DNA of 64,000 nt from CAXBNB01 sp049115735 (GCA_049115735.1 JAGDZP010000010.1:248001-312000), one strand, 5' to 3'; positions 1-9,718 are shown, numbered from the stretch's first letter. The notes: generated from the sequence alone by a model not told the origin. Numbers and translations: made by a program.

Positions 1-259
1 ATAGCGGGAATGCTTTCATGCCTTGACTAATAGTTATAACTCCTGTAAGTTACATTTTAACTTTAATAAATACAATTGTATTTAACAACAATTCTTGGTT
101 ATTCTACTTAATAAATTCCAGCATTCGTACGGCCTAGAGTATTATGATAAAATATCTACTATACCTTACTCGCACTTGGAGAGAAACTCAGAAATGGTAT
201 TGAGGTGAGTGATAGTGTACAGCAAGTAGCGCAGACTAAGTTGGGTTCATAAGTAATAA
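1..259. other. Non-coding left edge
   Basis: I find no convincing reading frame, RNA gene or hairpin with a T-tract here. It lies downstream of the leftward gene that ends at 260, so it may hold that transcript's 3' end or the tail of a feature outside the window. Confidence 0.5.
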
Positions 260-1543
260 TTACTCAAAAAAAGGAATACCAGGAGTAGCATATTTCCTCA
301 TTCCTTCTTCATTTATGTCAACACCAATTCCAGGCTTTTCAGACAAGGTAATAAATCCATCTTCAACCATGGGACCATCGAAAGTGACAATTTCCTCAAA
401 CATTTTGTTTTTATGGAAATAAATCTGCCATTCCAAAATCATAAAGTTTGGTACAGATGCACATACATGACAGGAAGCCATGGCTCCTAGGTAGGATGCC
501 ACCATATGAGGCGAAAATGGAACATAATACAAGTTGGCCAGATTGGCAATGCGTTGGGCTTCACCTAGCCCGCCAGCTTTTTGTAAATCTGGCATAATGA
601 TATCAACAGCTCCAATTTCTAGCATTTCTCTAAAACCATAAGCCAAATAGTGGTTTTCTCCTGCACAGATCGGAGTTGTTGTAGAATCTGTAATTTTTTT
701 ATAAGCCTGTATATTTTCTGCAGGTATAGGCTCTTCTAGCCACATCATGTTAAGCGGTTCTAGCATTTTTGCTACTTTTTCTCCGGTCGGAGCATCGTAT
801 CGCCCATGCATGTCTGCACAAATATCTATGTATGGCCCTACTTCTTTTCTTGCCGCCTCCATCTGATTGTACATTCTTTCCATTTCTGCCTGATTTGCCG
901 TCCAGTTGTACTTATCGTATTTATTTGGGTCTTTGGCTTGATCCAAGTCGAACTTAACGGCTGTGAAACCCATATCGACCGCTTCTCGTGCACTTGCAGC
1001 AAAGTCAGCAGGGGTAGGCAGTCTTGATTGGTACAATGCAGTATCCATATATACTCTTATCTTGTCCCGAAACTTACCGCCAAGCAATTGATACACTGGC
1101 AACCCTAATGCCTTTCCTGCCAAATCCCAAAGGGCAGCTTCAATGGCTGAAAGTACGGCCACATACATCCCAGATTGGGCACCTCTAAAAAATCCAGCTT
1201 TTCTAATATCTTCAAACAACTGATGTACATTCAAAGGGCTTTTATCCTTTAATTGTCTGCCCATCATTTTAACCAAGTGATAAGTACCAGGAACAGCATC
1301 TACACCTTCACCACAGCCCCAGATGTCCTGATTGGTATATATTTTCACAAAAAGACCACTGCCATTTCTAATATACCCACACTTGACGTCCGTTATTTTT
1401 AAATCTGAAGGAGCAGAGCTTTGTGGTGTCTTTTTTACTGAGGACTCCAGCGTTTTTCCAAAACTACTGAATGTTGTAAGTCCTAATGCGCCTGCTGCTG
1501 CACTTTTGGTGATAAACGATCTTCTTGAATTTTTCATAGACAT
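260..1543 (-). CDS. Tat-exported mandelate racemase / muconate lactonizing enzyme family protein (enolase superfamily)
   Basis: The N-terminus NSRRSFITK followed by a short Ala/Gly/Leu stretch is a twin-arginine export signal, so the enzyme should fold in the cytoplasm and act in the periplasm. The barrel shows the enolase-superfamily landmarks: a Lys on the second strand (VKFDLD), metal ligands in CADMHGRYD, WLEEP and AGENHY, and the late His in SPHMVAS typical of the mandelate-racemase subgroup. These enzymes abstract the alpha proton of sugar acids or related carboxylates; the substrate cannot be read here. The gene follows the RraA-like gene on the same strand. A GTG at 1562-1564 would overlap the RraA stop as GTGA and add seven residues. 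I chose the ATG at 1541-1543 because it leaves a standard-length Tat n-region. Family certain, reaction unknown. Confidence 0.85.
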   Translation of the reverse strand: MSMKNSRRSFITKSAAAGALGLTTFSSFGKTLESSVKKTPQSSAPSDLKITDVKCGYIRNGSGLFVKIYTNQDIWGCGEGVDAVPGTYHLVKMMGRQLKDKSPLNVHQLFEDIRKAGFFRGAQSGMYVAVLSAIEAALWDLAGKALGLPVYQLLGGKFRDKIRVYMDTALYQSRLPTPADFAASAREAVDMGFTAVKFDLDQAKDPNKYDKYNWTANQAEMERMYNQMEAARKEVGPYIDICADMHGRYDAPTGEKVAKMLEPLNMMWLEEPIPAENIQAYKKITDSTTTPICAGENHYLAYGFREMLEIGAVDIIMPDLQKAGGLGEAQRIANLANLYYVPFSPHMVASYLGAMASCHVCASVPNFMILEWQIYFHKNKMFEEIVTFDGPMVEDGFITLSEKPGIGVDINEEGMRKYATPGIPFFE

Positions 1544-1560
1544 GATGTTTAGAATGTAGT

Positions 1561-2511
1561 TCACCAGGTCCTGGATTTCAATAGCTTTTGAATTTCAGAC
1601 TTTGGCACGGGCAGTTCATCGATATGATCATTGAGCCATTTTGAGAAGTCCTTCTCTATTTCATCACTCCATCGGTTGTCAATTTGACCAGCGGTATATT
1701 TTTGTTCACGCAATCGCTGATGCCCGAACATGTCCCTCAGTCTTACGATCTCTGAAGTTTTAATAACTTTTTCTAGTAAGTGTGGTGGGATAAAAATAAC
1801 TCCACCGTCCCTACCTAATACAGCATCACCAGGCATGACTGTGGCCATACCAATACGTGTAGGTTGGTTGATTCCGACTAAAGTAGTATTCAAAAGCTTG
1901 TCAGGATTATTTAAGTGATGGGAGGGATGGTAGCTTTTAAAGAATGACGTGAAGCCGCCAATTTCTTTGAGTCCATTGATGTCCCGTACCGCACCTTGGT
2001 ATACCATTCCATTGCCGGTTTTGGCATAAATAGAATTGCCGAGGTTGTCTCCTACGGTTGGACCATCTACATGAGCACCAAATTGATCAACCACATAAAC
2101 ATCACCAGGTACAAGTAAATCAAGAGTCCATGCGTTTTGAGACTTAATTCTGCCGTCTTGATTGTGACCTCTATCATCGATTGCCCGATGAATATCTGGT
2201 CTACCAGGCATAAAAGTAGCTGTTACAGCCCTGCCTACCAATACGCTATCCGGATTTATGGTTAGCCATTCACCTTCATACTGATATTTATAGTTTTGGT
2301 TTTTTAGTACACCCCAGGCTTCTTCCAGGGTTACCAGTTTCAAACGCTCCAATAAATCGTCTGATACTTTTGGACGTCCATCGTCGAATCGTTCTCCTTT
2401 CCATTCTGAGGTAAGAAATAACAATTCTTCCTTTGATATTTGTTGAGCGTGAATACTCTGAGCAAAAAGAAATAGGAGGACAAGTAAGCTGAGTTTGTTA
2501 GTGAGGTGCAT
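1561..2511 (-). CDS. Exported RraA-family protein (HMG/CHA aldolase-like)
   Basis: Residues 1-22 form a signal peptide ending in HAQ. The core carries the RraA/class II pyruvate aldolase fold signature: GDNLGNSIYAKTGNGMV, then the VRDINGL strand with the Arg-Asp pair that binds substrate and metal in the aldolases, then GDAVLGRDGGVIFIP. RraA proteins either inhibit RNase E or are metal-dependent 4-hydroxy-4-methyl-2-oxoglutarate-type aldolases or decarboxylases. Export excludes the RNase E role, so an aldolase or lyase acting on a sugar-acid product is more likely. The gene is first in a two-gene leftward unit with the enolase-superfamily gene: a dehydratase followed by an aldolase would be a sensible catabolic pair outside the cytoplasm, but this is inference. 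Confidence 0.85.
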   Translation of the reverse strand: MHLTNKLSLLVLLFLFAQSIHAQQISKEELLFLTSEWKGERFDDGRPKVSDDLLERLKLVTLEEAWGVLKNQNYKYQYEGEWLTINPDSVLVGRAVTATFMPGRPDIHRAIDDRGHNQDGRIKSQNAWTLDLLVPGDVYVVDQFGAHVDGPTVGDNLGNSIYAKTGNGMVYQGAVRDINGLKEIGGFTSFFKSYHPSHHLNNPDKLLNTTLVGINQPTRIGMATVMPGDAVLGRDGGVIFIPPHLLEKVIKTSEIVRLRDMFGHQRLREQKYTAGQIDNRWSDEIEKDFSKWLNDHIDELPVPKSEIQKLLKSRTW

Positions 2512-2725
2512 GTTTTAGAATAGTTTGATAATTAAGCAATTTTGGTAATTTAATGATCAGAAGGCAGAAATCCTCAAATGGTTCAGACGTTTTTAATTCT
2601 CGATTGGATTGATAGAAAATCCAGTGTTCATTAATTATTCACAATATTCATGACATGATTGAAGTTTGCCCATAACCGCTAAAAATACTTTTATTTTAGT
2701 TTCGATGCTATAGATTCTTGGTTTT

Positions 2726-2760
2726 TTGAGTCATGCCATGAATAACTTCTGCTAACTTTG
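2726..2760 (+). promoter_or_regulatory. Probable promoter of mnmA (Bacteroidota type)
   Basis: TAACTTTG at 2753-2760 matches the Bacteroidota -7 consensus TAnnTTTG exactly. A TTG at 2726-2728 could be the -33 element with a 24-base spacer, slightly longer than usual. It lies 47 bases before the mnmA start. Confidence 0.55.
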
Positions 2761-2807
2761 CATCTTGTACAAAACGAAAACCAGGCTGTGAACCTGGCGA
2801 TTAAGTA

Positions 2808-3944
2808 ATGAGCACCAAAGGAAGAGTCCTCGTGGCAATGAGCGGGGGAATAGACAGTTCGGTAGCGGCTGTGATGCTTCATGAGCAAGGCTATGAAGTC
2901 ATCGGAATGACTATGAAAACCTGGGATTACAATTCCTCAGGTGGTGGTAAAAAGGAAACTGGCTGTTGCAGTCTGGATTCAATTAATGACGCACGAAATA
3001 TAGCCGTGAACCTCGGCTTTCCACATTACATACTAGATATTAGGGAAGAGTTTGGAGACTATGTGATCAATCATTTTACTGATGAGTATCTGGATGGTCG
3101 TACGCCCAATCCTTGTGTACTGTGCAATACGCATATAAAATGGGATGCGTTGCTGCGTAGGGCCGATAAGCTGGGGTGTGACTGGATAGCTACAGGGCAT
3201 TATGCCAATATCCACGAAGAGAACGGCAGATACGTAATCTCGAAAGGAAAAGATGAAAACAAAGATCAGTCATACGCGCTTTGGGGAATATCTCAAGAGA
3301 GTCTTAGCCGCACGATGTTCCCTTTGGGTAATTTGCACAAAACTGAAATCAGGCAAATGGCTTTGGATAGGGGCTTTGTGGATCTGGTGAACAAGTCTGA
3401 GTCTTACGAGATTTGCTTTGTACCTGATAACGACTATCGTGGCTTTCTGAAAAGGAGGGTGGATGGATTGGAAGAGTCGGTAAAAGGTGGAGAGTTCGTA
3501 CTGGAAGATGGTACAGTAGTGGGCGAACATGAAGGCTACCCATTTTACACCGTTGGTCAAAGAAAAGGCTTAGGTATAGCCTTAGGATTTCCTGCGTATG
3601 TCATTGAAATCCAAAAAGATAAAAATAGAGTAGTGCTTGGTACTTTTGACGAATTGGCACGTGATGGTATGTACGTGGATCAGTTGAATATAAGTAAATA
3701 CGAAAGCATTGCTGACAAAATGGATACGGTCACGAAAGTGAGGTACAACGACCCGGGAACTCCTGCTGTCATTGAACAAGTGGGCGATACGGTAAAGGTA
3801 TTTTTTGGCAAGGGTGTTTCAGCAATAGCTCCCGGTCAAGCAGCGGTATTTTATGAAGGTAATGATGTAATAGGCGGAGGGTGGATCAAATCCAGTTTCC
3901 ACCGTGTTGATAGAAAAGAAAAAGCACTTCAAAATCAAGAATAG
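2808..3944 (+). CDS. mnmA: tRNA-specific 2-thiouridylase MnmA
   Basis: MnmA adds sulfur at position 2 of the wobble uridine of tRNA Lys, Glu and Gln, using ATP to adenylate the base and a persulfide passed on from a cysteine desulfurase. The PP-loop SGGIDSS is at residues 12-18. The two catalytic cysteines are in NPCVLCNTHIKW (C103) and SYEICFVPD (C203), and the C-terminal beta-barrel region is complete. The length of 378 residues is normal. The ATG follows a good TAnnTTTG promoter. It is followed after 9 bases by an unrelated lipoprotein gene, which may be co-transcribed. Confidence 0.97.
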   Translation: MSTKGRVLVAMSGGIDSSVAAVMLHEQGYEVIGMTMKTWDYNSSGGGKKETGCCSLDSINDARNIAVNLGFPHYILDIREEFGDYVINHFTDEYLDGRTPNPCVLCNTHIKWDALLRRADKLGCDWIATGHYANIHEENGRYVISKGKDENKDQSYALWGISQESLSRTMFPLGNLHKTEIRQMALDRGFVDLVNKSESYEICFVPDNDYRGFLKRRVDGLEESVKGGEFVLEDGTVVGEHEGYPFYTVGQRKGLGIALGFPAYVIEIQKDKNRVVLGTFDELARDGMYVDQLNISKYESIADKMDTVTKVRYNDPGTPAVIEQVGDTVKVFFGKGVSAIAPGQAAVFYEGNDVIGGGWIKSSFHRVDRKEKALQNQE

Positions 3945-3953
3945 AGTTTTTCA

Positions 3954-4652
3954 ATGCCAAATTATTTGAAGCAATTTATTTTTCACCTAACTCTTTTAGC
4001 GGTCTTTGGTTCTTGTTCTGAGAAAACAATTTCACCTGCTGATGACAGACTTGGTTTAGAATATTACCCATTAGAAGTTGGACAATACAGAATTTATGAT
4101 GTTGATGAAATCCTGTATTCGATCTCCAGCTTCGATACGCTTAACTACGAACTCAAAGAATCAGTCGTAGGAACGTTTGATAATGCGGAAGGAGAGCTGA
4201 GTTATGTTGTCTACAGAGAAAAAAGAGAAAGTGAAGTTGAAGAATGGGCGATAGATTCTGTGTGGACTGCAAGAAAAACAAATAATCTGGCTATATCAGT
4301 CGAAAACAACAGATCGATTATCAAGATGGTGTTCCCTATTGAAAGTGAGAAAAACTGGGACAGCAATGTCCTTAATTCATCTTCTGAGAAAGTTTTTAGC
4401 TATGATTTGACTGTGGCTGACACAACCCTGGCTTCCACGGATTTTGCAGACGTGGTAAAGATCATCCAAAGTGATATCGCCGAGAATATTGTCAACCAGG
4501 ATGAACGCTATGAAATATATGCACAGGGCGTGGGTCTAATAATTAAGTCTGGTTTGTCGTTGACTTTTTGTACGGTCGATTGCCCTGACACCAAGACCAT
4601 TGTTTCAGGACGAAAGATCCATCAAACTTTGAAAGCGTATGGCAGTGACTAA
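3954..4652 (+). CDS. Hypothetical lipoprotein (232 aa)
   Basis: A short hydrophobic signal ends in the lipobox FGSC, so Cys21 should be lipidated and the protein anchored in the outer or inner membrane facing the periplasm. The rest is a beta-rich domain without motifs I recognise; its opening LGLEYYPLEVGQYRIYDVDEI resembles small Bacteroidota lipoproteins of unknown role. The stop lies 14 bases inside the start of the downstream subtilase gene, and a TonB receptor follows closely, so the three probably form one surface-related operon downstream of mnmA. Confidence 0.8.
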   Translation: MPNYLKQFIFHLTLLAVFGSCSEKTISPADDRLGLEYYPLEVGQYRIYDVDEILYSISSFDTLNYELKESVVGTFDNAEGELSYVVYREKRESEVEEWAIDSVWTARKTNNLAISVENNRSIIKMVFPIESEKNWDSNVLNSSSEKVFSYDLTVADTTLASTDFADVVKIIQSDIAENIVNQDERYEIYAQGVGLIIKSGLSLTFCTVDCPDTKTIVSGRKIHQTLKAYGSD

Positions 4653-6285
4653 GAAGAGCATAGTGTTCTTTTTTCTATTGTTTTTGATACAGGTACTGCA
4701 TGCCCAAGAGAGGTATGTAGTTTTCTTTTCAGACAAAGAAGGTAGCACTTTTTCCACTGACAGACCTTTGGAGTTTTTGTCTCAACGAGCCATTGATCGA
4801 AGAGAGAAAGCAGGTTTTGATGTGTCTGACACAGACTTTCCTGTTAATCAAAACTACCTTGATTCCTTGACCAAGCATGAAATAACTTACCATTATACTT
4901 CCAGATGGTTCAATGCAGCCTTAGTAGAAGTTGAGGAAAGTAAGCTAGAAGCCATTGTTGATAAGTCCTTTATCGCTTCATATGACTTAGTTGCGAAAAG
5001 AATAAACAACCGAAATCGATATGCCGACAATCCTAGCCCTGAGAACCTGAACTTTAATGGTGCAGATCCTGATGCTTCGAGTTCCAGCTCTAATGTACAA
5101 CTCAACATGCTCGCGGCTAAAGCCATGCATGAGGATGGCTATACAGGTGGAGGAAAATGGATAGCAGTATTTGATGGCGGCTTTAATGGGGTGAATGAAT
5201 CCAATGTTTTCAAACACTTGTTTAACAATGACCTGATCATAGATACAGAAGATATCGTCACAGGAGGCAAAGATGTTTTCCTTAGGGACGATCATGGCAC
5301 ACAGGTGTTAAGCTGTATTTCATCAAACTATAATGAGCAAATGGTGGGCACAGGGTATGGTGCTAACATTAGCTTGTATATTACCGAGGATATCGAAAGT
5401 GAATTCAGAATTGAAGAATACAATTGGCTGATTGCTGCTGAGAAAGCAGATAGCTCTGGTGTGGATATTATTTCCTGCTCGCTGGGTTATGACAGTTTTT
5501 TCGATGATTCATCTATGAATTATAAAGTGGCTGACCTGGACGGCAAAACTGCTGTGGTGACACGTGCAGCTGAAATGGCCAGTGAAAGGGGTATGTTGGT
5601 GGTGAATTCTGCAGGGAATGCCCTGGATCGGCAGATTTGGGATTTGGTCTCTTTTCCATCCGATGGAGAAAATGTGCTGAGCGTGGCAAGTGTTACTGGC
5701 AATCGGGAAAAATCAGGTTTCAGCATGACAGGACCTACAGCTGATAATCGAATAAAACCAGATGTGGCAGCCATGGGAAGCTCCACGGTGGTAGTAGACG
5801 ATTCTGGGAACATTGTAAAAAATAATGGTACAAGCTTTTCTTGTCCACTCATTGCTGGCTTTTCAGCTAGTTTGTGGCAAGCATTTCCTGATTTGAACAA
5901 TAAGGAATTGCGGCAATTAATCCTGGAATCCTCTAGTCAATCCGATAGCCCAGACAACTCCCTGGGATATGGCATTCCCAATTATTATAAAGCAATAGGA
6001 GAGGTTTTGAGTATTGAGTCTATGGCGAAAGAACAAATTGAAATCTTTCCTAATCCGATTATGGGCAATATTATCTCCATAAGATTCAATGCCGTACCTA
6101 CGAATGGTGAACTGAATTTTGAACTATACAATAGTGAAGGAAAGTTGATCGTTAGCGAAAAAAGGCAAAAAGTCATTTCCAACAGTTCGGTACAATTAGA
6201 AATTCCTAACTTGGAAAAAGGAATATATATTCTTTCAATTATTGGATCAGACAGCTACAATGGTTTTAAATTGCTGAAATTTTAA
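4639..6285 (+). CDS. Secreted S8 (subtilisin-type) serine peptidase with type IX sorting domain
   Basis: A signal peptide (residues 1-22, ending HAQ) is followed by the catalytic domain. The triad is visible: Asp179 in AVFDGGF, His219 in DDHGTQV, Ser399 in GTSFSCP. An oxyanion-type Asn lies in VNSAGNA. Residues from about 470 form a C-terminal sorting domain starting IEIFPNP and ending in a short Lys-rich strand, the signal that routes proteins through the type IX secretion system to the cell surface. The protein is therefore a secreted or surface endopeptidase. It overlaps the upstream lipoprotein gene by 14 bases and precedes a TonB receptor, which suggests peptide harvesting, although no transporter specificity can be read. 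Confidence 0.93.
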   Translation: MAVTKKSIVFFFLLFLIQVLHAQERYVVFFSDKEGSTFSTDRPLEFLSQRAIDRREKAGFDVSDTDFPVNQNYLDSLTKHEITYHYTSRWFNAALVEVEESKLEAIVDKSFIASYDLVAKRINNRNRYADNPSPENLNFNGADPDASSSSSNVQLNMLAAKAMHEDGYTGGGKWIAVFDGGFNGVNESNVFKHLFNNDLIIDTEDIVTGGKDVFLRDDHGTQVLSCISSNYNEQMVGTGYGANISLYITEDIESEFRIEEYNWLIAAEKADSSGVDIISCSLGYDSFFDDSSMNYKVADLDGKTAVVTRAAEMASERGMLVVNSAGNALDRQIWDLVSFPSDGENVLSVASVTGNREKSGFSMTGPTADNRIKPDVAAMGSSTVVVDDSGNIVKNNGTSFSCPLIAGFSASLWQAFPDLNNKELRQLILESSSQSDSPDNSLGYGIPNYYKAIGEVLSIESMAKEQIEIFPNPIMGNIISIRFNAVPTNGELNFELYNSEGKLIVSEKRQKVISNSSVQLEIPNLEKGIYILSIIGSDSYNGFKLLKF

Positions 6286-6306
6286 ACTCGACATCACTTT
6301 TCGTCT

Positions 6307-8715
6307 GTGACAAACCTATTAGCCCAGTTAACCAATACTGGCAATTGTATTCTAAGAACCATCATCTTTGGGCTTTTCTTGACAAGCTTTTCTTGCAAAG
6401 TGCTGGCTCAAGGTGGAAATGTTCAGGGTACCATTACAGACTCCTTAAGCAATCCAATAGAGGGCGTACATATCAAGGCAACTCCTTCCGGTGAGGTAGC
6501 GCTCACTGATGGCAAAGGTGCCTTTAGCATTAATATAAAAAGGAATAAGAGCACTTTAACTATTACACATATCAATTACCACCCTGAGGTCAGAGAGGTC
6601 AATTTTAACAAATATGCCTCTGTTACATTCAATATCAAACTTCGACATAGAACTACAGTACTTGATGAAGTAGAAATAAGGCAAGAAACGCCCAGAAGGA
6701 CTGACGTATCTGGCATGGAGAAAATTGATAGCAAGAGCATCAGTCAGATGCCCTCTGCCACAGGGGATTTCAACAAGATCCTCAGTACACTTCCTGGAGT
6801 AGTCAGTAACAATGAGCTGTCATCTGCTTATTCCGTTCGGGGTGGAAATTTTGATGAAAATCTGGTGTATGTGAATGGAATCCAGGTGTATCGTCCATTT
6901 TTAGTTAGAGCAGGAAGGCAGGAAGGTCTCAGTTTTATCAACCCGGATTTGGTCAACAACATTCGCTTCTCAGCTGGTGGTTGGCAGGCCAAATATGGAG
7001 ACAAGCTTTCTTCTGTTTTGAACATTGATTATAAGAAACCTGAGAAGAAAGCAGGCTCGTTGAATCTTAGCCTATTGGGTGGCAGTGCTCATTATGAGGG
7101 CAGCAATGAGGCAAGTGGCCTTTCCTACATTGTAGGGATTAGGCATAAAAATACAAGGTATTTATTAGGCTCTTTGGAAACGAAGGGTCAATATCTGCCG
7201 AAGTTCACTGATGTTCAGGGATACATCAACAAATCATTCAAGAACAACCGAACAAATCTTGGCATATTGGTAGCGAGCGCACACAACAGATATCTAACCG
7301 TACCCGAAATAAAACAAACGGACTTTGGTACGGTTCAGAGGTCATTCAGACTCCAGGTAGCTTTTGATGGCAGGGAAATCCTTAAATACGACACCTACCA
7401 AGGTGGATTTAATCTATCACACATTTTTTCTGACAACTTCAAATCTTATTTGATCTCGTCTGTTGTGCGTACCAATGAACGAGAGAATTTTGAAATAGAA
7501 GGAGGCTACAGACTCTGCGATTTGAACAATAATCCATCTTCCAACAACTTTGATGAATGCGTATTAGTGAGGGGAGTAGGTACCAATTATAACTCAGGGA
7601 GAAATAGTCTGAGTGCTACTATTGTAAATTTAGAGCAAAAAAATGAGTTGTACCTGGAAGATGGATTGCTGGAGTTTGGTTTTCGTTGGGATATGGAAAA
7701 CATCGATGATAAGCTAAAAGAGTATGCCTTTATTGATTCTGCAGATTTCTCAACCATTACAGAAAATAGAAAGAATGAAATTCACTTAGATTCTCGTCGG
7801 CTATCTGGTTATGTCCAATATTCCTCCTTGTCCAAAGACTCTGTACATTCGATTTCTGCTGGTGTTCGCTTCAATTATTGGAATATCAACAGTCAACTGC
7901 TCGTAAGTCCAAGGATAAGCTATTTGCTCAATCCAAGCTCTACCCCGAAAACAAGCTACCGTTTTTCTGTTGGTTATTATCAGCAGCCTCCGTTTTATCG
8001 TGAGCTTAGGGATAGAACTGGAAGGATCAATCTGGAGGTAAAGGCTCAAACGTCTATTCATTTCATTGCAGGTCTGGATAATTATTTTACAGCATGGGGA
8101 AGGCCTTTCAAGTTTACCTCTGAGCTCTACCATAAAAAGATGAGCAACATCAATACCTATGATGTTGAAAATGTACGATTAAGGTATTTTGCCAACAACA
8201 CGACTAGTGCCTATGCGCAAGGTGTTGACTTTAGGGTAAATGGTGAATTTATTGAAGGCACACAGTCCTGGTTTAGTCTTGGCTTACTTAATACTCGAGA
8301 GGATGTGGCTGAAGACGACAATGGGTTTATCAGAAGACCAACAGATCAACGCATCAATCTGGGAATCTTTTTTGAGGACCATTTTCCTAACGACCCTTCA
8401 ACCAAGGTCAATCTCAACATGCTGTTCGGAAGTGGTTTGCCTTTTGGTCCACCGGGTAGGGAAGACCTCAGAAATGCCTTTCCAGGTGATGAGTATTACC
8501 GGGTAGATATTGGTTTTTCTAAAAGCTTGAAAATTGATTCGGGTAGAAAGTTGGCACCTAACTCACTGTGGATTGGATTGGAGGTGCTGAACTTATTGGG
8601 CGCTGATAATACCATTTCATACACCTGGATCAAAGATGTAGTTAACAATCAATTTGCAATACCTAACTCTTTGTCAGCCAGATTTTTAAATCTCAGAATA
8701 AGAGCAAGTTTTTAA
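6307..8715 (+). CDS. TonB-dependent outer-membrane receptor with carboxypeptidase-regulatory-like N-domain
   Basis: After a signal peptide ending VLAQ, residues of about 38-120 form a CarboxypepD_reg-like beta-sandwich (GTITDSLSNPIEGVHI), as in SusC-type receptors. A plug domain follows (LSTLPGV, YSVRGGNFDENLVYVNG), then a beta-barrel to the C-terminal Phe (LRIRASF). The length of 802 residues is at the short end for this family. Such receptors import large or scarce substrates driven by TonB; the ligand cannot be deduced. No SusD-like partner follows. The start is GTG at 6307, chosen because it directly precedes the export signal and no ATG fits. It is last in the lipoprotein-subtilase-receptor unit. 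Confidence 0.9.
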   Translation: MTNLLAQLTNTGNCILRTIIFGLFLTSFSCKVLAQGGNVQGTITDSLSNPIEGVHIKATPSGEVALTDGKGAFSINIKRNKSTLTITHINYHPEVREVNFNKYASVTFNIKLRHRTTVLDEVEIRQETPRRTDVSGMEKIDSKSISQMPSATGDFNKILSTLPGVVSNNELSSAYSVRGGNFDENLVYVNGIQVYRPFLVRAGRQEGLSFINPDLVNNIRFSAGGWQAKYGDKLSSVLNIDYKKPEKKAGSLNLSLLGGSAHYEGSNEASGLSYIVGIRHKNTRYLLGSLETKGQYLPKFTDVQGYINKSFKNNRTNLGILVASAHNRYLTVPEIKQTDFGTVQRSFRLQVAFDGREILKYDTYQGGFNLSHIFSDNFKSYLISSVVRTNERENFEIEGGYRLCDLNNNPSSNNFDECVLVRGVGTNYNSGRNSLSATIVNLEQKNELYLEDGLLEFGFRWDMENIDDKLKEYAFIDSADFSTITENRKNEIHLDSRRLSGYVQYSSLSKDSVHSISAGVRFNYWNINSQLLVSPRISYLLNPSSTPKTSYRFSVGYYQQPPFYRELRDRTGRINLEVKAQTSIHFIAGLDNYFTAWGRPFKFTSELYHKKMSNINTYDVENVRLRYFANNTTSAYAQGVDFRVNGEFIEGTQSWFSLGLLNTREDVAEDDNGFIRRPTDQRINLGIFFEDHFPNDPSTKVNLNMLFGSGLPFGPPGREDLRNAFPGDEYYRVDIGFSKSLKIDSGRKLAPNSLWIGLEVLNLLGADNTISYTWIKDVVNNQFAIPNSLSARFLNLRIRASF

Positions 8716-8727
8716 CTAACAAAATTC

Positions 8728-9081
8728 TTAGGACAACCTTGCCCTTACTTGTTCTACAATCTTTGAAGAGTTACCAATAAAAATATCATTCTCAACAATG
8801 AAGACAGGCCGTTTTAGAAATGTGTACTCGTCAATTATATACTGTCGATAGTCTGCTTCTTTCAAATCCATTTTGGCCAAGCCAAGAGACTTATACTTCA
8901 TGGCCCTTCGACTAAAAAGGGATTCATAACTACCCGCGAGCATCTGCATCTGATCGACTTGTTCTTCGGTCATTCTTTCGGTTTTGATGTCTTGAAGGAT
9001 GAAATCATTCAGTAGTGACCCTAGGTCTTTGATAATTCTAATGCAGGTTGAGCAGGTTGATAGATGGTATATTTTTTTCAT
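8728..9081 (-). CDS. ArsC/Spx-like thioredoxin-fold protein
   Basis: The 117-residue protein begins with a thioredoxin-type strand and the CSTC motif (Cys10 and Cys13), and ends with FLKRPVFIVEND, the cis-Pro-containing strand of the ArsC family (KRP motif). This matches the arsenate reductase/Spx fold. True ArsC uses a single Cys with downstream Arg residues; the CxxC here points to a thiol-disulfide or glutaredoxin-dependent role instead. No ars genes are nearby. The gene is convergent with the TonB receptor gene, 12 bases apart. Confidence 0.75.
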   Translation of the reverse strand: MKKIYHLSTCSTCIRIIKDLGSLLNDFILQDIKTERMTEEQVDQMQMLAGSYESLFSRRAMKYKSLGLAKMDLKEADYRQYIIDEYTFLKRPVFIVENDIFIGNSSKIVEQVRARLS

Positions 9082-9199
9082 GTTTGAGTTTAATCTTATG
9101 AGAATTTTAATAGAAAATGGCCATTTACTTGAAATATTGACAACAATATTATTATTTCGCAGGCTATTAATTTTTAAAAATGCAAAGAAATTTAGGATT

Positions 9200-9688
9200 A
9201 TGAACGAAAAATATATGAGAAAGTGCTTGATGATTATTGGGGTCTTAGTTGCAATTTTTGTCAGCCAGCATAGCTCGGTTGCTCAGGAGGTTGAAATTAC
9301 TGATGAAGAACTGACTACTTATGCTGCTGGTATGAACAAGATAGATAGCATCAAGACTGACATGAGTGAAAAGTACAAGCAAATGATCAAAGATGAAGCT
9401 GCACTCAAGGGTAGGTTTAATGACATGAAGAAAGCTTATGGCAATGATGATAAGCTGGCCGAGATTAACGCAACAGATGAGGAAATTGCGGCCTATGAGA
9501 AGATTCAGGTGACATATGAAGAAATGAAGGCGAACCTGAAGGAAACTTCTGTAGAGATTATTAAAGGAGACATTGGAGCTGGTATTTATAACAAAGTAAA
9601 AAAGGCACTAAAAACCGATACCGAACTAAAAGCAAAGTATGAGGAGATTTTGAAATCTCTTCAGCCAGCGTCTGAAGATGACGCATAA
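9200..9688 (+). CDS. Exported DUF4168-like helical protein
   Basis: I place the start at the ATG at 9200 (MNEKYMRKCLMIIG) because a signal peptide ending SVAQ follows; the longer frame upstream has no signal character and overlaps the divergent ArsC-like gene. The mature 130 residues are charged and helical. The two DUF4168 landmarks are present: an opening TDEELTTYAAGMNKID and a late IYNKVKKALKTDTELK. The domain is found in exported proteins of bacteria and cyanobacteria with no known biochemical role. A strong terminator follows, so it is probably a single-gene transcript. Confidence 0.75.
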   Translation: MNEKYMRKCLMIIGVLVAIFVSQHSSVAQEVEITDEELTTYAAGMNKIDSIKTDMSEKYKQMIKDEAALKGRFNDMKKAYGNDDKLAEINATDEEIAAYEKIQVTYEEMKANLKETSVEIIKGDIGAGIYNKVKKALKTDTELKAKYEEILKSLQPASEDDA

Positions 9689-9718
9689 AGGGGCTATTGC
9701 ATTCAACTATACACTAAG

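Noticed and set aside
5520..5900. 126-aa minus-strand frame inside the subtilase gene
   Set aside because: The plus-strand gene has complete motifs and normal codon use; the opposite frame has no recognisable fold and is a shadow.
8728..9081. Arsenate reductase (arsC) call
   Set aside because: CxxC replaces the single-Cys ArsC active site and no arsenic genes are nearby; only the fold is supported.
8999..9199. N-terminal extension of the DUF4168 protein
   Set aside because: It overlaps the divergent ArsC-like gene and precedes a clear signal peptide that starts at 9200.
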